From the NCBI RefSeq assembly GCF_000266905.1, contig NC_018027.1, positions 496,001 through 560,000 on the forward strand: 64,000 nucleotides of DNA, given 5' to 3'. Both the position numbers and the translations under genes were made by a program. Source of the stretch: Mycolicibacterium chubuense NBB4. GTDB lineage: Bacteria > Actinomycetota > Actinomycetes > Mycobacteriales > Mycobacteriaceae. Of this stretch, positions 47,960 to 57,140 are shown in pieces. Numbering within the stretch: position 1 is the stretch's first letter; every line of letters begins with the position of its first letter. The notes below the pieces were generated by a model that searched no databases, was not told where the DNA came from, and saw only the letters and a program-made list of their open reading frames with translations.

Positions 47960-48442
47960 ATGAACCTCGTGGAACCGGCGCATCCGCCGAGCCGCAAGGC
48001 GCCGTTGGTGTGGGCGATCGGCGCCGTCGTCCCGTGGGCTCTGGCGGTCGCCGCGCAGATCGTGTGGGTCGTCGTCGACCCGAGACCGATGTGGGTGCAC
48101 GCGCTCCTCGCCGCGGCGACGGTGGTCGGGGTGGTGGTGTCCGTGGTGGTCGCGCCGCTCTGGCGCTACCGCGTGCATCGCTGGGACCTCGACGCCACCG
48201 CGGTGTACGTCCGGTCGGGGTGGCTGGTGCAGGAGCGCCGGATCGCGCCGATCTCGCGCGTGCAGACCGTCGACAGCTACCGGGGTCCGCTGGACCGGAT
48301 GTTCGGGCTGGCCAACGTCACGGTGACGACGGCGTCGTCGGCCGGCGCGGTGCGCATCGTCGCGCTGGACACCGCCGTCGCCGACGATGTCGTGGCCCGG
48401 CTGACCGACATCGCCGCACTGGGCGGCGAGGACGCGACGTGA
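47960..48442 (+). CDS. YdbS-like PH-domain (bPH2) membrane protein
   Basis: 160 residues: two N-terminal helices ([20 protein letters not shown] and [19 protein letters not shown]) followed by a bacterial PH domain of the DUF304 type ([40 protein letters not shown]). Such proteins come in YdbS-YdbT pairs, and the next gene, overlapping by 4 nt, is YdbT-like. Role unknown; membrane-associated. Divergent from the SDR with a 20-nt gap. Confidence 0.9.
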   Translation: MNLVEPAHPPSRKAPLVWAIGAVVPWALAVAAQIVWVVVDPRPMWVHALLAAATVVGVVVSVVVAPLWRYRVHRWDLDATAVYVRSGWLVQERRIAPISRVQTVDSYRGPLDRMFGLANVTVTTASSAGAVRIVALDTAVADDVVARLTDIAALGGEDAT

Positions 48443-49434
48443 GCGTCGACGACGGCTGGTCGCGGCTGAGCCCCCGCATGCTGCTGGTGCATCCGGTGCA
48501 CGAGGTGCTGCGCCAGATTCCCGTCCTGGTCGGGTCTCTGGTGCTCGGATCGGCCACCGGCAACCCGCTGTGGACGTTGCTCGGAGTCGGGCTGGTCGTC
48601 GGTTACGGCCTCGCCCGCTGGTTCACCACGACGTATCGTATCGACGCCGACGACGTCCGGTTGCGCAGCGGCGTCCTGCAGCGCACCGTGCTCTCGTTGC
48701 CGCGCAACAGGATTCGCTCGGTGTCGACGGACGCGCGGCTGCTGCACCGGCTGCTCGGGCTGGCGGTGCTGCAGGTCAGCACCGGCCAGCAGGCCCGGGG
48801 CGATGCCGCGTTCGCGCTCGATGCCGTACCGGCGCACCAGGTTCCGCGACTGCGCGCCATCCTGCTTGCGGACTCGCTGACGCCGTTCGCGGACGAGGGA
48901 GCGACCCGGGGCCGGGTGCTGGCGCGGTGGCAGCCGTCGTGGCTGCGCTTCAGTCCGCTGAGTCTCACGGGGTTGGCGATGATCGCCGCGGGGGTCGGGG
49001 TGGTCTACCAGGCGGGAGTGCTTGCCGCGCTGCGTGATTCATCGATCTTCCGCATCGGGGAAGGCGCTGCCCGGCAGCTGGGCGCCCTCGGCACTGCGGT
49101 GCTGATCGCGGCGGTGGTGCTCGCCGCCTCGGTCGTCGTGTCGGTGACGCGGTCGCTGCTGACCTACGCGAATCTGGAGCTGCGGCGCGATGCCGAGGTC
49201 CTGCACCTGTCGCACGGACTGCTGCGCGTCCGCGAGCACACCTTCGACATGAGGCGGCTGCGCGGCGGGACGCTGAGGGAACCGCTGTTGGTGCGGGCGA
49301 TCGGCGGGGCGCGGCTGGACGCGGTGATGACGGGTCGGCGGCGGCGCGGAGGCCTCACAGCTGCTGCCGCCCTGCCCGCGGGAGACCGCGACGTCGGTGC
49401 TGACCGAGGTGATCGCCCGGCCCGACGTGGTTAG
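48439..49434 (+). CDS. YdbT-like PH-domain protein, N-terminal frame (frameshifted)
   Basis: 331 codons starting at a GTG overlapping the YdbS-like gene. Contains helices then a first bPH2 domain (YRIDADDVRLRSGVLQRTVL, RNRIRSVSTDARLL), more helices, and a second bPH2 domain (NLELRRDAEVLHLSHGLLRV, FDMRRLRGGTLREPLL). After GGARLDAVMTG (about 49335) the frame degenerates into Arg/Gly/Ala runs and stops at 49434. The frame +1 continues the family sequence (EASQLLPPCPRETATSVLTE). One base too many between about 49333 and 49346 explains this. Confidence 0.75.
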   Translation: MSVDDGWSRLSPRMLLVHPVHEVLRQIPVLVGSLVLGSATGNPLWTLLGVGLVVGYGLARWFTTTYRIDADDVRLRSGVLQRTVLSLPRNRIRSVSTDARLLHRLLGLAVLQVSTGQQARGDAAFALDAVPAHQVPRLRAILLADSLTPFADEGATRGRVLARWQPSWLRFSPLSLTGLAMIAAGVGVVYQAGVLAALRDSSIFRIGEGAARQLGALGTAVLIAAVVLAASVVVSVTRSLLTYANLELRRDAEVLHLSHGLLRVREHTFDMRRLRGGTLREPLLVRAIGGARLDAVMTGRRRRGGLTAAAALPAGDRDVGADRGDRPARRG

Positions 49435-49924
49435 TGGGCCGCTCACCCCGCACGGTCCCGCGGCCACGCGGCGACGCTGGACGAGGGCGATGGCGTTGCC
49501 TGTCGTGGTGGCGGTCGGGCTGGCCGTCGCGGACCTCACCGCCGGTGTCGCGCTGTGGGTGTGGCCGTGCGTCGCGGCGCTGGCGCTGTGCTGTGCGTTC
49601 CTGGCGGCTGACCGGTCCCGTTCGCTCGGGCACCGGGTCGCAGACGGCTGGCTGGTCGCCCGCGCGGGCAGCCTGGAGCGGAGGCGTGACTGCGTCGCCG
49701 GCGCGGGCATCGTCGCCTGGACGGTGCGCCAGACCCTGATGCAGCGCCGGGCCGGCGTGGCGACCCTGATCGCCGCCACGGCCGCCGGGGTGAAGCGCTA
49801 CGAGGTCATCGACGTGCCCGCCGACCTCGCGTGGTCGATCGCGGCGACCGCGTCGCCGTGGGTGGCCGCGACCCGGTGGGCCGCACCGGCCGGCGTGAGA
49901 TCCGCCGGGTCCGACTTGCGCTGA
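49397..49924 (+). CDS. YdbT-like PH-domain protein, C-terminal frame
   Basis: Continuation of the preceding gene in the +1 frame; the coding look of this frame begins near 49337, upstream of the GTG at 49397. It holds two membrane helices (ALPVVVAVGLAVADLTAGVA and VWPCVAALALCCAFLAADR) and a third bPH2 domain (HRVADGWLVARAGSLERRRD, YEVIDVPADLAWSI). Joined to the first part it gives about 495 residues, the normal YdbT size. Real frameshift, assembly error or recoding cannot be told apart here. Confidence 0.7.
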   Translation: MLTEVIARPDVVSGPLTPHGPAATRRRWTRAMALPVVVAVGLAVADLTAGVALWVWPCVAALALCCAFLAADRSRSLGHRVADGWLVARAGSLERRRDCVAGAGIVAWTVRQTLMQRRAGVATLIAATAAGVKRYEVIDVPADLAWSIAATASPWVAATRWAAPAGVRSAGSDLR

Positions 49925-49950
49925 ATCCTCGGCGGTTTACTGTCAGCACC

Positions 49951-50766
49951 ATGGCTATCGGTGGTGTGCTCTTCGACATCGATGGCGTGCTGGTGACGTC
50001 GTGGCGGCCGATCTCCGGTGCGGCGCAGACACTGGCCACGTTGGCCGACAACCAGATCGCGTGCGCGTACCTGACCAACACCACCACCCGCACCCGCGTG
50101 CAGATCGCCGAACTGCTGACAGCGGCGGGGATGGCCGTGAGGCCTGACGAGGTGATCACCGCGGCGGTGCTGACCGCCGACTACGTCCGCGACCGCTACC
50201 CGGACGCGCGCTGTTTCCTGGTCAACAGCGGGCAGATCGCCGAGGACATGCCCGGCATCGACATCGTCTACTCCAGCGAGTTCGACGGCCCCCGCGCGCC
50301 GGAGGCACCGGACGTGGTGCTCCTCGGCGGAGCCGGACCGGAGTACAGCCATCTGACGCTGTCCTGGGTGTACGACTGGATGGCGCAGGGTGTTCCGGTC
50401 GTCGCGATGCACCGCAGCACCGCGTGGACGACGACCGACGGGCTGCGCATCGACACCGGTATGTACCTGATCGGCATGGAGGAGACCTCCGGGCGCAAGG
50501 CCACCGCCGTCGGCAAGCCGGCGCCGGAGGGTTTCCTGTCCGCCGCCGGCCGGCTGGGCGTCGATCCCGACGAGATGTACATGATCGGAGACGACCTGAA
50601 CAACGACGTGCTGGCCGCTCAGGTCGTGGGCATGACCGGCGTGCTGGTGCGGACCGGCAAGTTCCGGCAGGACACGTTGGACCGCTGGGCCGCAGACGAA
50701 TTCGCGATGCAGCCGAACCACGTCATCGACTCGGTGGCCGATCTGCCGGAGTTGCTCGGCGTGTAG
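49951..50766 (+). CDS. HAD-superfamily hydrolase, subfamily IIA
   Basis: 271-residue phosphatase of the HAD IIA group (NagD/LHPP-like). Motif I GVLFDIDGVLVTSWRP (nucleophile Asp), motif II YLTNTTTRTR, motif III Lys in AVGKPAPEGFLSAA and motif IV MIGDDLNNDVLAA. The C2 cap domain sits between motifs II and III. Substrate uncertain; LHPP-type proteins act on small phosphates. ATG at 49951 chosen over upstream readings inside the YdbT frame. Confidence 0.92.
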   Translation: MAIGGVLFDIDGVLVTSWRPISGAAQTLATLADNQIACAYLTNTTTRTRVQIAELLTAAGMAVRPDEVITAAVLTADYVRDRYPDARCFLVNSGQIAEDMPGIDIVYSSEFDGPRAPEAPDVVLLGGAGPEYSHLTLSWVYDWMAQGVPVVAMHRSTAWTTTDGLRIDTGMYLIGMEETSGRKATAVGKPAPEGFLSAAGRLGVDPDEMYMIGDDLNNDVLAAQVVGMTGVLVRTGKFRQDTLDRWAADEFAMQPNHVIDSVADLPELLGV

Positions 50767-50850
50767 CGATGAACTTCACTGCCGGCGACGGCGCGATCTC
50801 AACCGTTCGGCTGATGTCCTGCCGACCGCACCCGCGTTTTGATCGAAGGC

Positions 50851-52230
50851 ATGACCCGACGTGGCCAACACGCGGTGGTGCTCGGTGCGAGCATGGCCGG
50901 ACTTCTCACTGCACGGGTGCTCACCGAGTTCTACGACCACGTGAGCCTGATCGAGCGCGACGAACTCGACGACAGCGCGGCACCGCGCCGCGGCGTACCG
51001 CAGAGCAGGCAGCCGCACCTCCTCCTGGCGCGTTGTGGGCTGATCCTGGAGGAATTGTTCCCCGGGATCACCGCCGATCTCGTCGCCGGCGGCGCGCACG
51101 AGTGGCGCGACGGCGACCTGTCCCGGTTCCACGCTCACTTCGGTGGTCACCTGCTCGCGCGGGACGGCCGGATCCCGGATCCCGGTTCGGTGGTCAACTA
51201 TTTCGCCAGCCGCGCATTTCTGGAGAGCCATGTGCGTCGCCGCGTTCTCGCGCTGCCCACGCTGACTCTGATGGACCGGCACGACATCGACTCGCTCGTC
51301 TGCCGCGGTTGTGCCGTGACCGGGGTGCGGGTGACCAGTCGCGCCGACCGTGCCACCCGTGACATCGACGCCGACCTCGTCGTCGACGCTACTGGGCGCG
51401 GCTCGCGCACACCGGCGTTTCTCGAGCAGATGGGTTATCCGCGACCGCGCGAAGATCACCTCGCTGTCAACGTCTGCTACGTCAGCATGCCGGTGCGCAT
51501 TCCCGACGGCGCCCTCCACGAATATCTGATCGTCGATCTGTTCAAACCGGGCAAGCCGCGCGGGTTCGCGATGTTGCGGTGCGAGAACGACACGTGGATC
51601 GCAGCGATCGGGACTCTCGGCAAGGACGTCGAGGCGCCCGCGAGCGCGGCAGAGCTGATGGCGTTCGCCGAGCCCCTGATGCCGCCGCACGTCTTCGCCG
51701 CGATCAAAGCCGGCGAGCCGCTCGATGACGTTGCGCTGCACAGGTTCCCGGCCAACCGGTGGCGGCGTTACGACAGGATGGTGCGTTTCCCAGCGCATCT
51801 TCTGGTCACCGGCGACGCGGTCTGCAGCTTCAACCCGATTTACGGCCAGGGGATGACGGTGGCGGCCGTCGAGGTGATGACGCTGCGCGGGTGCCTGCGC
51901 CGCAGCGGGACGGACCTGCCCCGGCGGTTTCACCGGGCCGCGGCGAAGACCGTTGCGGTGGCATGGCGCACCGCAGTCGGGTCCGACCTGTCGCTGCCCG
52001 AAGTCGAAGGGCCGCGGACACTATCGGCGAGATTGAGCAACGGCTACGTGGACAGGGTGCTGCGCGCGGCCGAGACCGATCCCTGGGTCGCCCAGCAGTT
52101 CTTCCAGGTCACCGGGATGCTGAGCCCTCCGGCGGTGCTGTTCCGGCCCGCGATGCTGCGGCGCCTCGCCGGCGCCGCGACGCGCCGGCCGGACACCGTG
52201 CGGCCCGTCGACGTCGGCGCTACGGCATGA
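50851..52230 (+). CDS. FAD-dependent monooxygenase (halogenase/hydroxylase-like)
   Basis: 459-residue class A flavoprotein: HAVVLGASMAGLLTARVLTE (FAD Rossmann motif), RGVPQSRQPHLLLARCG with the RGVPQxxQxHxLL pattern, VVDATGRGSRTP, and the second FAD motif LLVTGDAVCSFNPIYGQGMT. Similar to 2-polyprenyl-6-methoxyphenol hydroxylase-like proteins in actinobacterial secondary metabolism. TTG at 50839 is an alternative start. Its 3' end overlaps that of the convergent LuxR gene by 11 nt. Confidence 0.88.
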   Translation: MTRRGQHAVVLGASMAGLLTARVLTEFYDHVSLIERDELDDSAAPRRGVPQSRQPHLLLARCGLILEELFPGITADLVAGGAHEWRDGDLSRFHAHFGGHLLARDGRIPDPGSVVNYFASRAFLESHVRRRVLALPTLTLMDRHDIDSLVCRGCAVTGVRVTSRADRATRDIDADLVVDATGRGSRTPAFLEQMGYPRPREDHLAVNVCYVSMPVRIPDGALHEYLIVDLFKPGKPRGFAMLRCENDTWIAAIGTLGKDVEAPASAAELMAFAEPLMPPHVFAAIKAGEPLDDVALHRFPANRWRRYDRMVRFPAHLLVTGDAVCSFNPIYGQGMTVAAVEVMTLRGCLRRSGTDLPRRFHRAAAKTVAVAWRTAVGSDLSLPEVEGPRTLSARLSNGYVDRVLRAAETDPWVAQQFFQVTGMLSPPAVLFRPAMLRRLAGAATRRPDTVRPVDVGATA

Positions 52231-53305
52231 TCGCCAACAACAGCCGGACCAGCTCGGCCTGGCGGTGGGTGTCGGTCTTGTCGTAGACGTGCTGTACATG
52301 GGTTTTGACGGTGGCCAGCGACAGCGACATCTCGTCGGCGACGGTGGCCAGGCTCGCGCCGCTGCTCATGCGCATCGCGACTTCGGCTTCGGTGTTGGTG
52401 AGCGAAAACAGCCGTCGGACAAGGTGTTTAGGCGGCTCGCGGCGGGCGTCCGGATCCACGATGACCACGAGCGCCGCCGGGCGCTCCCTCGACTGCAGCG
52501 GCGACACGTGCATGATCAGGGCGCGTCGCGCGCCGGGCCGCGGCACCTGCAGGCAATCGCCCGTGCGAGCACCGCTGTCGGTGCCCAGGGTCGCGTCGGC
52601 CAGAGCGCGCCGGAATTCGGTGTCCGCCGCCGGCGCTGTCAGGTGCACGCGCCCGCGTCGGACGAAAACCGCTGTGCTGTCTCGCAGTAGCGACTCGCCC
52701 GCGAAATTCGCGCATATCACCCTCAGGTCGGGTGTCACCACCAGCGCGGCCGCGGACAGGCAGTCCACCGGATGCACCGTGAGGTGCCGCTGCTGCAAGT
52801 CGGCCAGTGTCCGCTGGGCGTGCAGGGCGTGCTGAAGGTGAGGCACCAGTGCGTTGACGAACCGGACGTTGTCGGTGTCGGCGAACGGCTCGTCGGCTTG
52901 GGGAGCGGCGATCACCAAGCAGTTCGGATGCGGCCGGTCGGTCACCCTGACGAACAGGCCGTCGTCCATCGCGTAGCGGCGCATCCAGTCGACGTTGAAC
53001 TCCGAGCGCGGATTCAACGCGACCAGGGCATCGCCGCTGTGGACGAGACCCACCGCGCTGGTGTCCATCGCGTCGAGCACGTAGTCGAACTGCCGGTAGT
53101 AGTCCCGGTACACAACCAGCGCTTCGGTGTCCGGGACGCTGCAGCACTTGATGTCGCGCGCGGATCCGTCCCCCGAGATGACACCGCTGCCGGTGGAGCC
53201 CAATGTCGTGCGCACCAGGGACATGGCGTCCAGCCAGCGGTCGGGTTCCACCGCGGCGGCGTGAACCGCGGTCACTATTCGCGAGAATTGTTCGACCGTG
53301 ACCAT
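52220..53305 (-). CDS. LuxR-family transcriptional regulator
   Basis: 361 residues. The C-terminal LuxR helix-turn-helix (LFSLTNTEAEVAMRMSSGAS, ATVADEMSLSLATVKTHVQH) is clear. There is no response-regulator receiver, no STAND ATPase and no autoinducer-domain motif; the first 290 residues look like a GAF/PAS-like sensor (MVTVEQFSRIVTAVHAAAVE, then LQQRHLTVHPVDCLSAAALV). Start at the ATG of MVTVEQ; a longer reading starts at 53362. Convergent with the monooxygenase, which it may regulate. Confidence 0.85.
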   Translation of the reverse strand: MVTVEQFSRIVTAVHAAAVEPDRWLDAMSLVRTTLGSTGSGVISGDGSARDIKCCSVPDTEALVVYRDYYRQFDYVLDAMDTSAVGLVHSGDALVALNPRSEFNVDWMRRYAMDDGLFVRVTDRPHPNCLVIAAPQADEPFADTDNVRFVNALVPHLQHALHAQRTLADLQQRHLTVHPVDCLSAAALVVTPDLRVICANFAGESLLRDSTAVFVRRGRVHLTAPAADTEFRRALADATLGTDSGARTGDCLQVPRPGARRALIMHVSPLQSRERPAALVVIVDPDARREPPKHLVRRLFSLTNTEAEVAMRMSSGASLATVADEMSLSLATVKTHVQHVYDKTDTHRQAELVRLLLAIMP

Positions 53306-53413
53306 CGCAACCCCCACGCTGAGCGTGTCGAGCTGACTATAACTCTGCGGACCGCCGGCCACAGCAGACCGGAAGCGATTGTCGAGCCGATCGCCGATTC
53401 GGCGGCGCGGGCC

Positions 53414-55138
53414 TCAGGCCGTCAACTCTCGTTGCAGCACACGGACCGCTTCGATCCGCTCCTGCAGTTGTTCGCGGGTGGCGGCCGCCACCGGGGGACC
53501 GCCGCAGCGGCGCCGCAGTTCGTTGTGGATCCAGCCGTGCGGCCGACCGGTGCGATGGTGGGCCAGCGAGACCAGCGTGTTGAGCTCCCGGCGCAGGTCG
53601 CGCAGCTGGCCGTGTGTGGTCTTCGGCGCGGGGGCCCCCGACTCGGTGCGCTTCTGCAACTGCTCGTCCTGTCGGCGCCGCAGCAGGTCCCGCATCGACG
53701 CGGCGTCGAGCAGACCCGGAATGCCGAGGTAGTCGGCCTCCTCGTCGCTGCCCGACGGCGTCGCGGTGCCGAACGACGAGCCGTCGAAGATCACCTGGTC
53801 GAGTTCGGCGTCGGCCCCCAGGTACTCGATCTTGTTCTCGCCCTCATCGGGTTCGTCGCGCTTCTGCTCGGCCAGTTCGGCGTCGAGCGGGTCCTCGAGC
53901 GTCTCGCGGTGCGGTTTGCCGAGGACGTGATTGCGCTGAGCCTCCATCTCACTGGCCAGCAGCAGCAGATTGGGCACCGAGGGCAGGAAGATGCTGGCCG
54001 TCTCGCCGGGCCGGCGGGACCGTACGAAGCGGCCGATCGCCTGGGCGAAGAACAGGGGCGTCGACGCACTGGTGGCGTACACGCCGACGGACAGCCGCGG
54101 CACGTCCACCCCTTCGGACACCATGCGCACCGCGACCAGCCACCGCGAGGTCCCCGCCGCGAACTGCGAGATGCGGTCTGAAGAGCCCTTGTCGTCGGAG
54201 AGCACCACCGTGGGCGCCTCACCGGTGATCGTCAGCAGCAGATCGGCGTACGCACGCGCCGCGGTCTGGTCGGAGGCGATGATCATGCCGCCGGCGTCGG
54301 GCACGTGCTGACGCTTGCCCTGCAGACGTTTGTCCGCGGCGGCGATCACCGCGGGCATCCACTGGCCGGCCGGGTTGAGCGCGGTCTTCCAGGCGCGCGC
54401 CGTCTGCTCGGCCGTCAGCGGCTCGCCGAGGCGGGCGGCGTGTTCCTCGCCCGCGCTGTCGCGCCACCGCGCCTCGCCGGAGTAGGCCATGAACATCACC
54501 GGACGCACCACACCGTCGGCCAGCGCATCGGCGTAGCCATAGATGTGGTCGGCCTTCGATCGCATCAGGCCCTCGTGGTCGGGCTCATACGTGACGAAGG
54601 GGATCGCGCTGTCGTCGCTGCGGAACGGGGTCCCGGTCAATGCCAGCCGGCGCGTCGCGTCGTCGAAGGCCTCCCTGATGGCGTCGCCCCAGCTCTTCGC
54701 GTCACCGCCGTGGTGGATCTCGTCGAAGACGACGAGCGTTTTGCGGTTCTCGGTGCGCACCCGGTGACGGGTCGGGTGAGAGGCCACCTGGGCGTAGGTG
54801 ACCACGACGCCGTGGTACTCCGACGACGTCTGCGCGTTGGAGTTGGAGAACTTCGGATCCAGCGCGATGCCGTGCCGGGCGGCGGCCTGGGCCCACTGGA
54901 TCTTGAGGTGTTCGGTGGGCACGACGATCGTGACGGCCTCGACGGTGCCCTCGGCGAGCAACTCCGCGACGATGCGCAGCGCGAAGGTGGTCTTACCGGC
55001 GCCGGGGGTCGCCACGGCGAGGAAATCGCGCGGCTTGGCGGTCAGGTATTTGACCAGAGCCCGCCGCTGCCAGCCTCGAAGCGCCTGGGTGCCGGGCGCT
55101 TCGGCGGTGCCGGACACGGGTGCTGCATCAGCCCGCAC
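53414..55138 (-). CDS. Superfamily II DEAD/DEAH-box helicase
   Basis: 574 residues. RecA1: LRGWQRRALVKYL (Q-like region), ATPGAGKTTFAL (Walker A, about 43), VVFDEIHHGG (DEAH-like Walker B, DEIH) and LALTGTPFRSD (motif III). RecA2: VAVRMVSEGVDVPRLSVGVY and QAIGRFVRSRRPGE (motif VI). The last 170 residues are charged, with an acidic stretch and a helical end (MRDLLRRRQDEQLQKR). It resembles the UvrB/XPB-like restriction-helicase group and probably translocates on duplex DNA. It stands alone; no nuclease or methylase is adjacent, so a repair role is a guess. GTG start. Confidence 0.9.
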   Translation of the reverse strand: MRADAAPVSGTAEAPGTQALRGWQRRALVKYLTAKPRDFLAVATPGAGKTTFALRIVAELLAEGTVEAVTIVVPTEHLKIQWAQAAARHGIALDPKFSNSNAQTSSEYHGVVVTYAQVASHPTRHRVRTENRKTLVVFDEIHHGGDAKSWGDAIREAFDDATRRLALTGTPFRSDDSAIPFVTYEPDHEGLMRSKADHIYGYADALADGVVRPVMFMAYSGEARWRDSAGEEHAARLGEPLTAEQTARAWKTALNPAGQWMPAVIAAADKRLQGKRQHVPDAGGMIIASDQTAARAYADLLLTITGEAPTVVLSDDKGSSDRISQFAAGTSRWLVAVRMVSEGVDVPRLSVGVYATSASTPLFFAQAIGRFVRSRRPGETASIFLPSVPNLLLLASEMEAQRNHVLGKPHRETLEDPLDAELAEQKRDEPDEGENKIEYLGADAELDQVIFDGSSFGTATPSGSDEEADYLGIPGLLDAASMRDLLRRRQDEQLQKRTESGAPAPKTTHGQLRDLRRELNTLVSLAHHRTGRPHGWIHNELRRRCGGPPVAAATREQLQERIEAVRVLQRELTA

Positions 55139-55257
55139 CCACGACTCCTCCCGACACGACTTGCCGCCTCCGACGGCGTGGAATGCACTCTACGGCAGGC
55201 GCTTCCGTGATCGCATCTTCACTCGGCGTGTTGCACGGCCGCGTGTCCGCACCAGAC

Positions 55258-55764
55258 CTAGACGAAGTGGTTGTCGTTCTTGACGAACCACTCACGGCGT
55301 TCGTCGTCGGTGAGCTCGCCGAGGTGAGCCAACCCCTCGAAGTAGTGCTCGCGCGGCGCGCCGGGAGCGAACAGCATCAGGATCGACGCGGGCGCGTCCG
55401 CCTCGTTGCGGAAGCCGTGGATGCCGCCGGGCGGGACGTAGAGGAAGTCGTTCGGACCGCCGTCGACCCACTCGGTGCCGTTGTAGAGCGAGATCGTCCC
55501 GGACAGCACGTAGAAGGCCTCCGACATGGTCCGGTGGAAGTGCGGCCCCGGACCGCCGCCGCGGGCCGCGATCTCCACGCGATACAGCCCGTAGTCGCCG
55601 CCCGTCGCCTTCTGGTTGGCGAGATAGTGATACTGCACCAGGCCGAAGGAGTCGTGGTCCGGCGGCTCGTCGCCGCGCTTGAGCCACGCGCTGACCTCCG
55701 GCTCGTCGGCGGTGTAGCGGGGCGGTGGATAGGGCGGGACTTGCCTGGGATCCCAAAGTGACAT
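55258..55764 (-). CDS. Cupin-domain protein
   Basis: 168-residue single-domain cupin. Motif 1 is GPGPHFHRTMSEAFYVLSG (metal ligands His, His and Glu) and motif 2 is VPPGGIHGFRN (His). Asp/Phe-rich ends flank the barrel. May be a small dioxygenase, isomerase or sensor; metal binding is likely. It lies 119 nt upstream of the helicase gene on the same strand. Confidence 0.88.
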   Translation of the reverse strand: MSLWDPRQVPPYPPPRYTADEPEVSAWLKRGDEPPDHDSFGLVQYHYLANQKATGGDYGLYRVEIAARGGGPGPHFHRTMSEAFYVLSGTISLYNGTEWVDGGPNDFLYVPPGGIHGFRNEADAPASILMLFAPGAPREHYFEGLAHLGELTDDERREWFVKNDNHFV

Positions 55765-55882
55765 CGCTTGTCAGCATATCCACGACGACGGTGCGGGCAG
55801 CTATCACGAATCCCCTCGCCGCGAACGCCGGTGTGTAAGGCTGTGGCGCAGGATTCGCCATCGCTTCGAGCAGGAGACTGGG

Positions 55883-57025
55883 ATGGCCATATCGCGCAAG
55901 TGGCTGGCGCCTGTGATCGCACTGACGTGTCTGCTCCTGTCAAGCGGAACAGTGGCCACTCCGGTGAGCTCCGCCGAGGAAGCCGTGCTGATCCCGGGTG
56001 CCACGATTTTCAAACGGCTTGACCCGCTGTATCCGCTGATCAGGAAGAGCTATCGATTCATCGGCATCAACTTCCACGATGATGTCGACCCGCAGATTGT
56101 GGACTACTCGCAGAATCCGTTCGCGACCGAGCGCGCCCTCGCGGCCGGGGTCATGCAGGCGGAGATCGCGGTTCGCGAAATCGACGGCGAAGTTGTCGTC
56201 ATCGGCGAGTCGATGGGGAGCATGGTTGCGTCGAGACTCGCAGCGAAGCTGGCCGCCAGCTCCGATCCCCCCTCGCCGAACGACATCAGGTTCGTCTTGA
56301 TCGCTTCTCCGGAGGAAGGCATCGCGCAGTACTTCAAGGTGGGCACGTACATTCCGCTGTTGAACTACCGGGTCAGCCGGGTTGCAGAGTCGCCCTACCC
56401 CACGGCGGTCGTGATCGGAGAATACGACTTCTGGGCCGATCCGCCCGACCGGCCGTGGAACTTGGTGGCACTGGCGAATGCGGCGCTGGGCGTCGTCTTC
56501 GTACACGGGCCGCCGACGTGGCCCGTCGACCCCGTCGACGTGCCGCCGGAGAATGTGACCGTCGACGGCACGGTCACCACCTATCTCGTGCCAACCGAGC
56601 ACCTCCCACTGACTCAGCCGCTTCGTCTCCTCGGCATTCCCGACCGAGTGGTCGACGCGGCCGATCGGATTCTTCGGCCCATCGTCGATGCCGGCTATCG
56701 CCGTCAGGACAAGCCTGGTGACATGCGTCCGTACCTGGCCGACGGCAGGATCCGCCGCGACGCCCACGCTGCGCAGAGCAGGAGCGACCAGCAGGGTGAG
56801 GATCCAGGGGTCCAGAAGGCCGAGAGACGTGACCGGCCTCGCCGAAGCGGCATCGATGTGCGGGAGTCGAGAAGCGACAGAGCCGAGCGGTGGGCGCAGC
56901 GGCAGACCGGCAGCGGAGGATCCGCGCGGGTACCCCGGGCGGCGGGTGGCAGGACACGAGTCGCGACAGTGACGCCCGGCCGCCCGCCGCGTTCAGGACA
57001 CCACAGGGACGGGGTAGGTGACTGA
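55883..57025 (+). CDS. Secreted PE-PPE-domain serine hydrolase
   Basis: 380 residues with a good ribosome site (AGGAGA, 7 nt upstream) and a signal peptide (WLAPVIALTCLLLSSGTVAT, cleavage near SSA about 30). An alpha/beta hydrolase of the PE-PPE C-terminal type follows: VVVIGESMGSMVASRLAAKL (nucleophile Ser) and YPTAVVIGEYDFWADPPDRP (acid region), with PTEHLPLTQPLR supplying His. PE-PPE proteins hydrolyse short-chain esters. From about residue 285 (position 56735) the sequence turns into an Arg/Asp/Ser/Gly-rich tail unlike the domain; it may be disordered or due to a lost stop. Confidence 0.8.
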   Translation: MAISRKWLAPVIALTCLLLSSGTVATPVSSAEEAVLIPGATIFKRLDPLYPLIRKSYRFIGINFHDDVDPQIVDYSQNPFATERALAAGVMQAEIAVREIDGEVVVIGESMGSMVASRLAAKLAASSDPPSPNDIRFVLIASPEEGIAQYFKVGTYIPLLNYRVSRVAESPYPTAVVIGEYDFWADPPDRPWNLVALANAALGVVFVHGPPTWPVDPVDVPPENVTVDGTVTTYLVPTEHLPLTQPLRLLGIPDRVVDAADRILRPIVDAGYRRQDKPGDMRPYLADGRIRRDAHAAQSRSDQQGEDPGVQKAERRDRPRRSGIDVRESRSDRAERWAQRQTGSGGSARVPRAAGGRTRVATVTPGRPPRSGHHRDGVGD

Positions 57026-57140
57026 CGTCGTTCTCGACGGTCTGCGCGCGGCCTGAGCGTTTGCTGACGTGTCGCTGGCAGTCGCGGGCCCGTGATAAGC
57101 ATGCGCGGTTCGGGCTGGGCGAGATCAAGGGGGCCGATGA

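Noticed and set aside
55174..55190. GGCGTGGAATGCA resembling an arm of the hairpin repeats
   Set aside because: Only about 13 bases match, and no partner arm can be found within the usual distance; treated as chance or a very degenerate copy.
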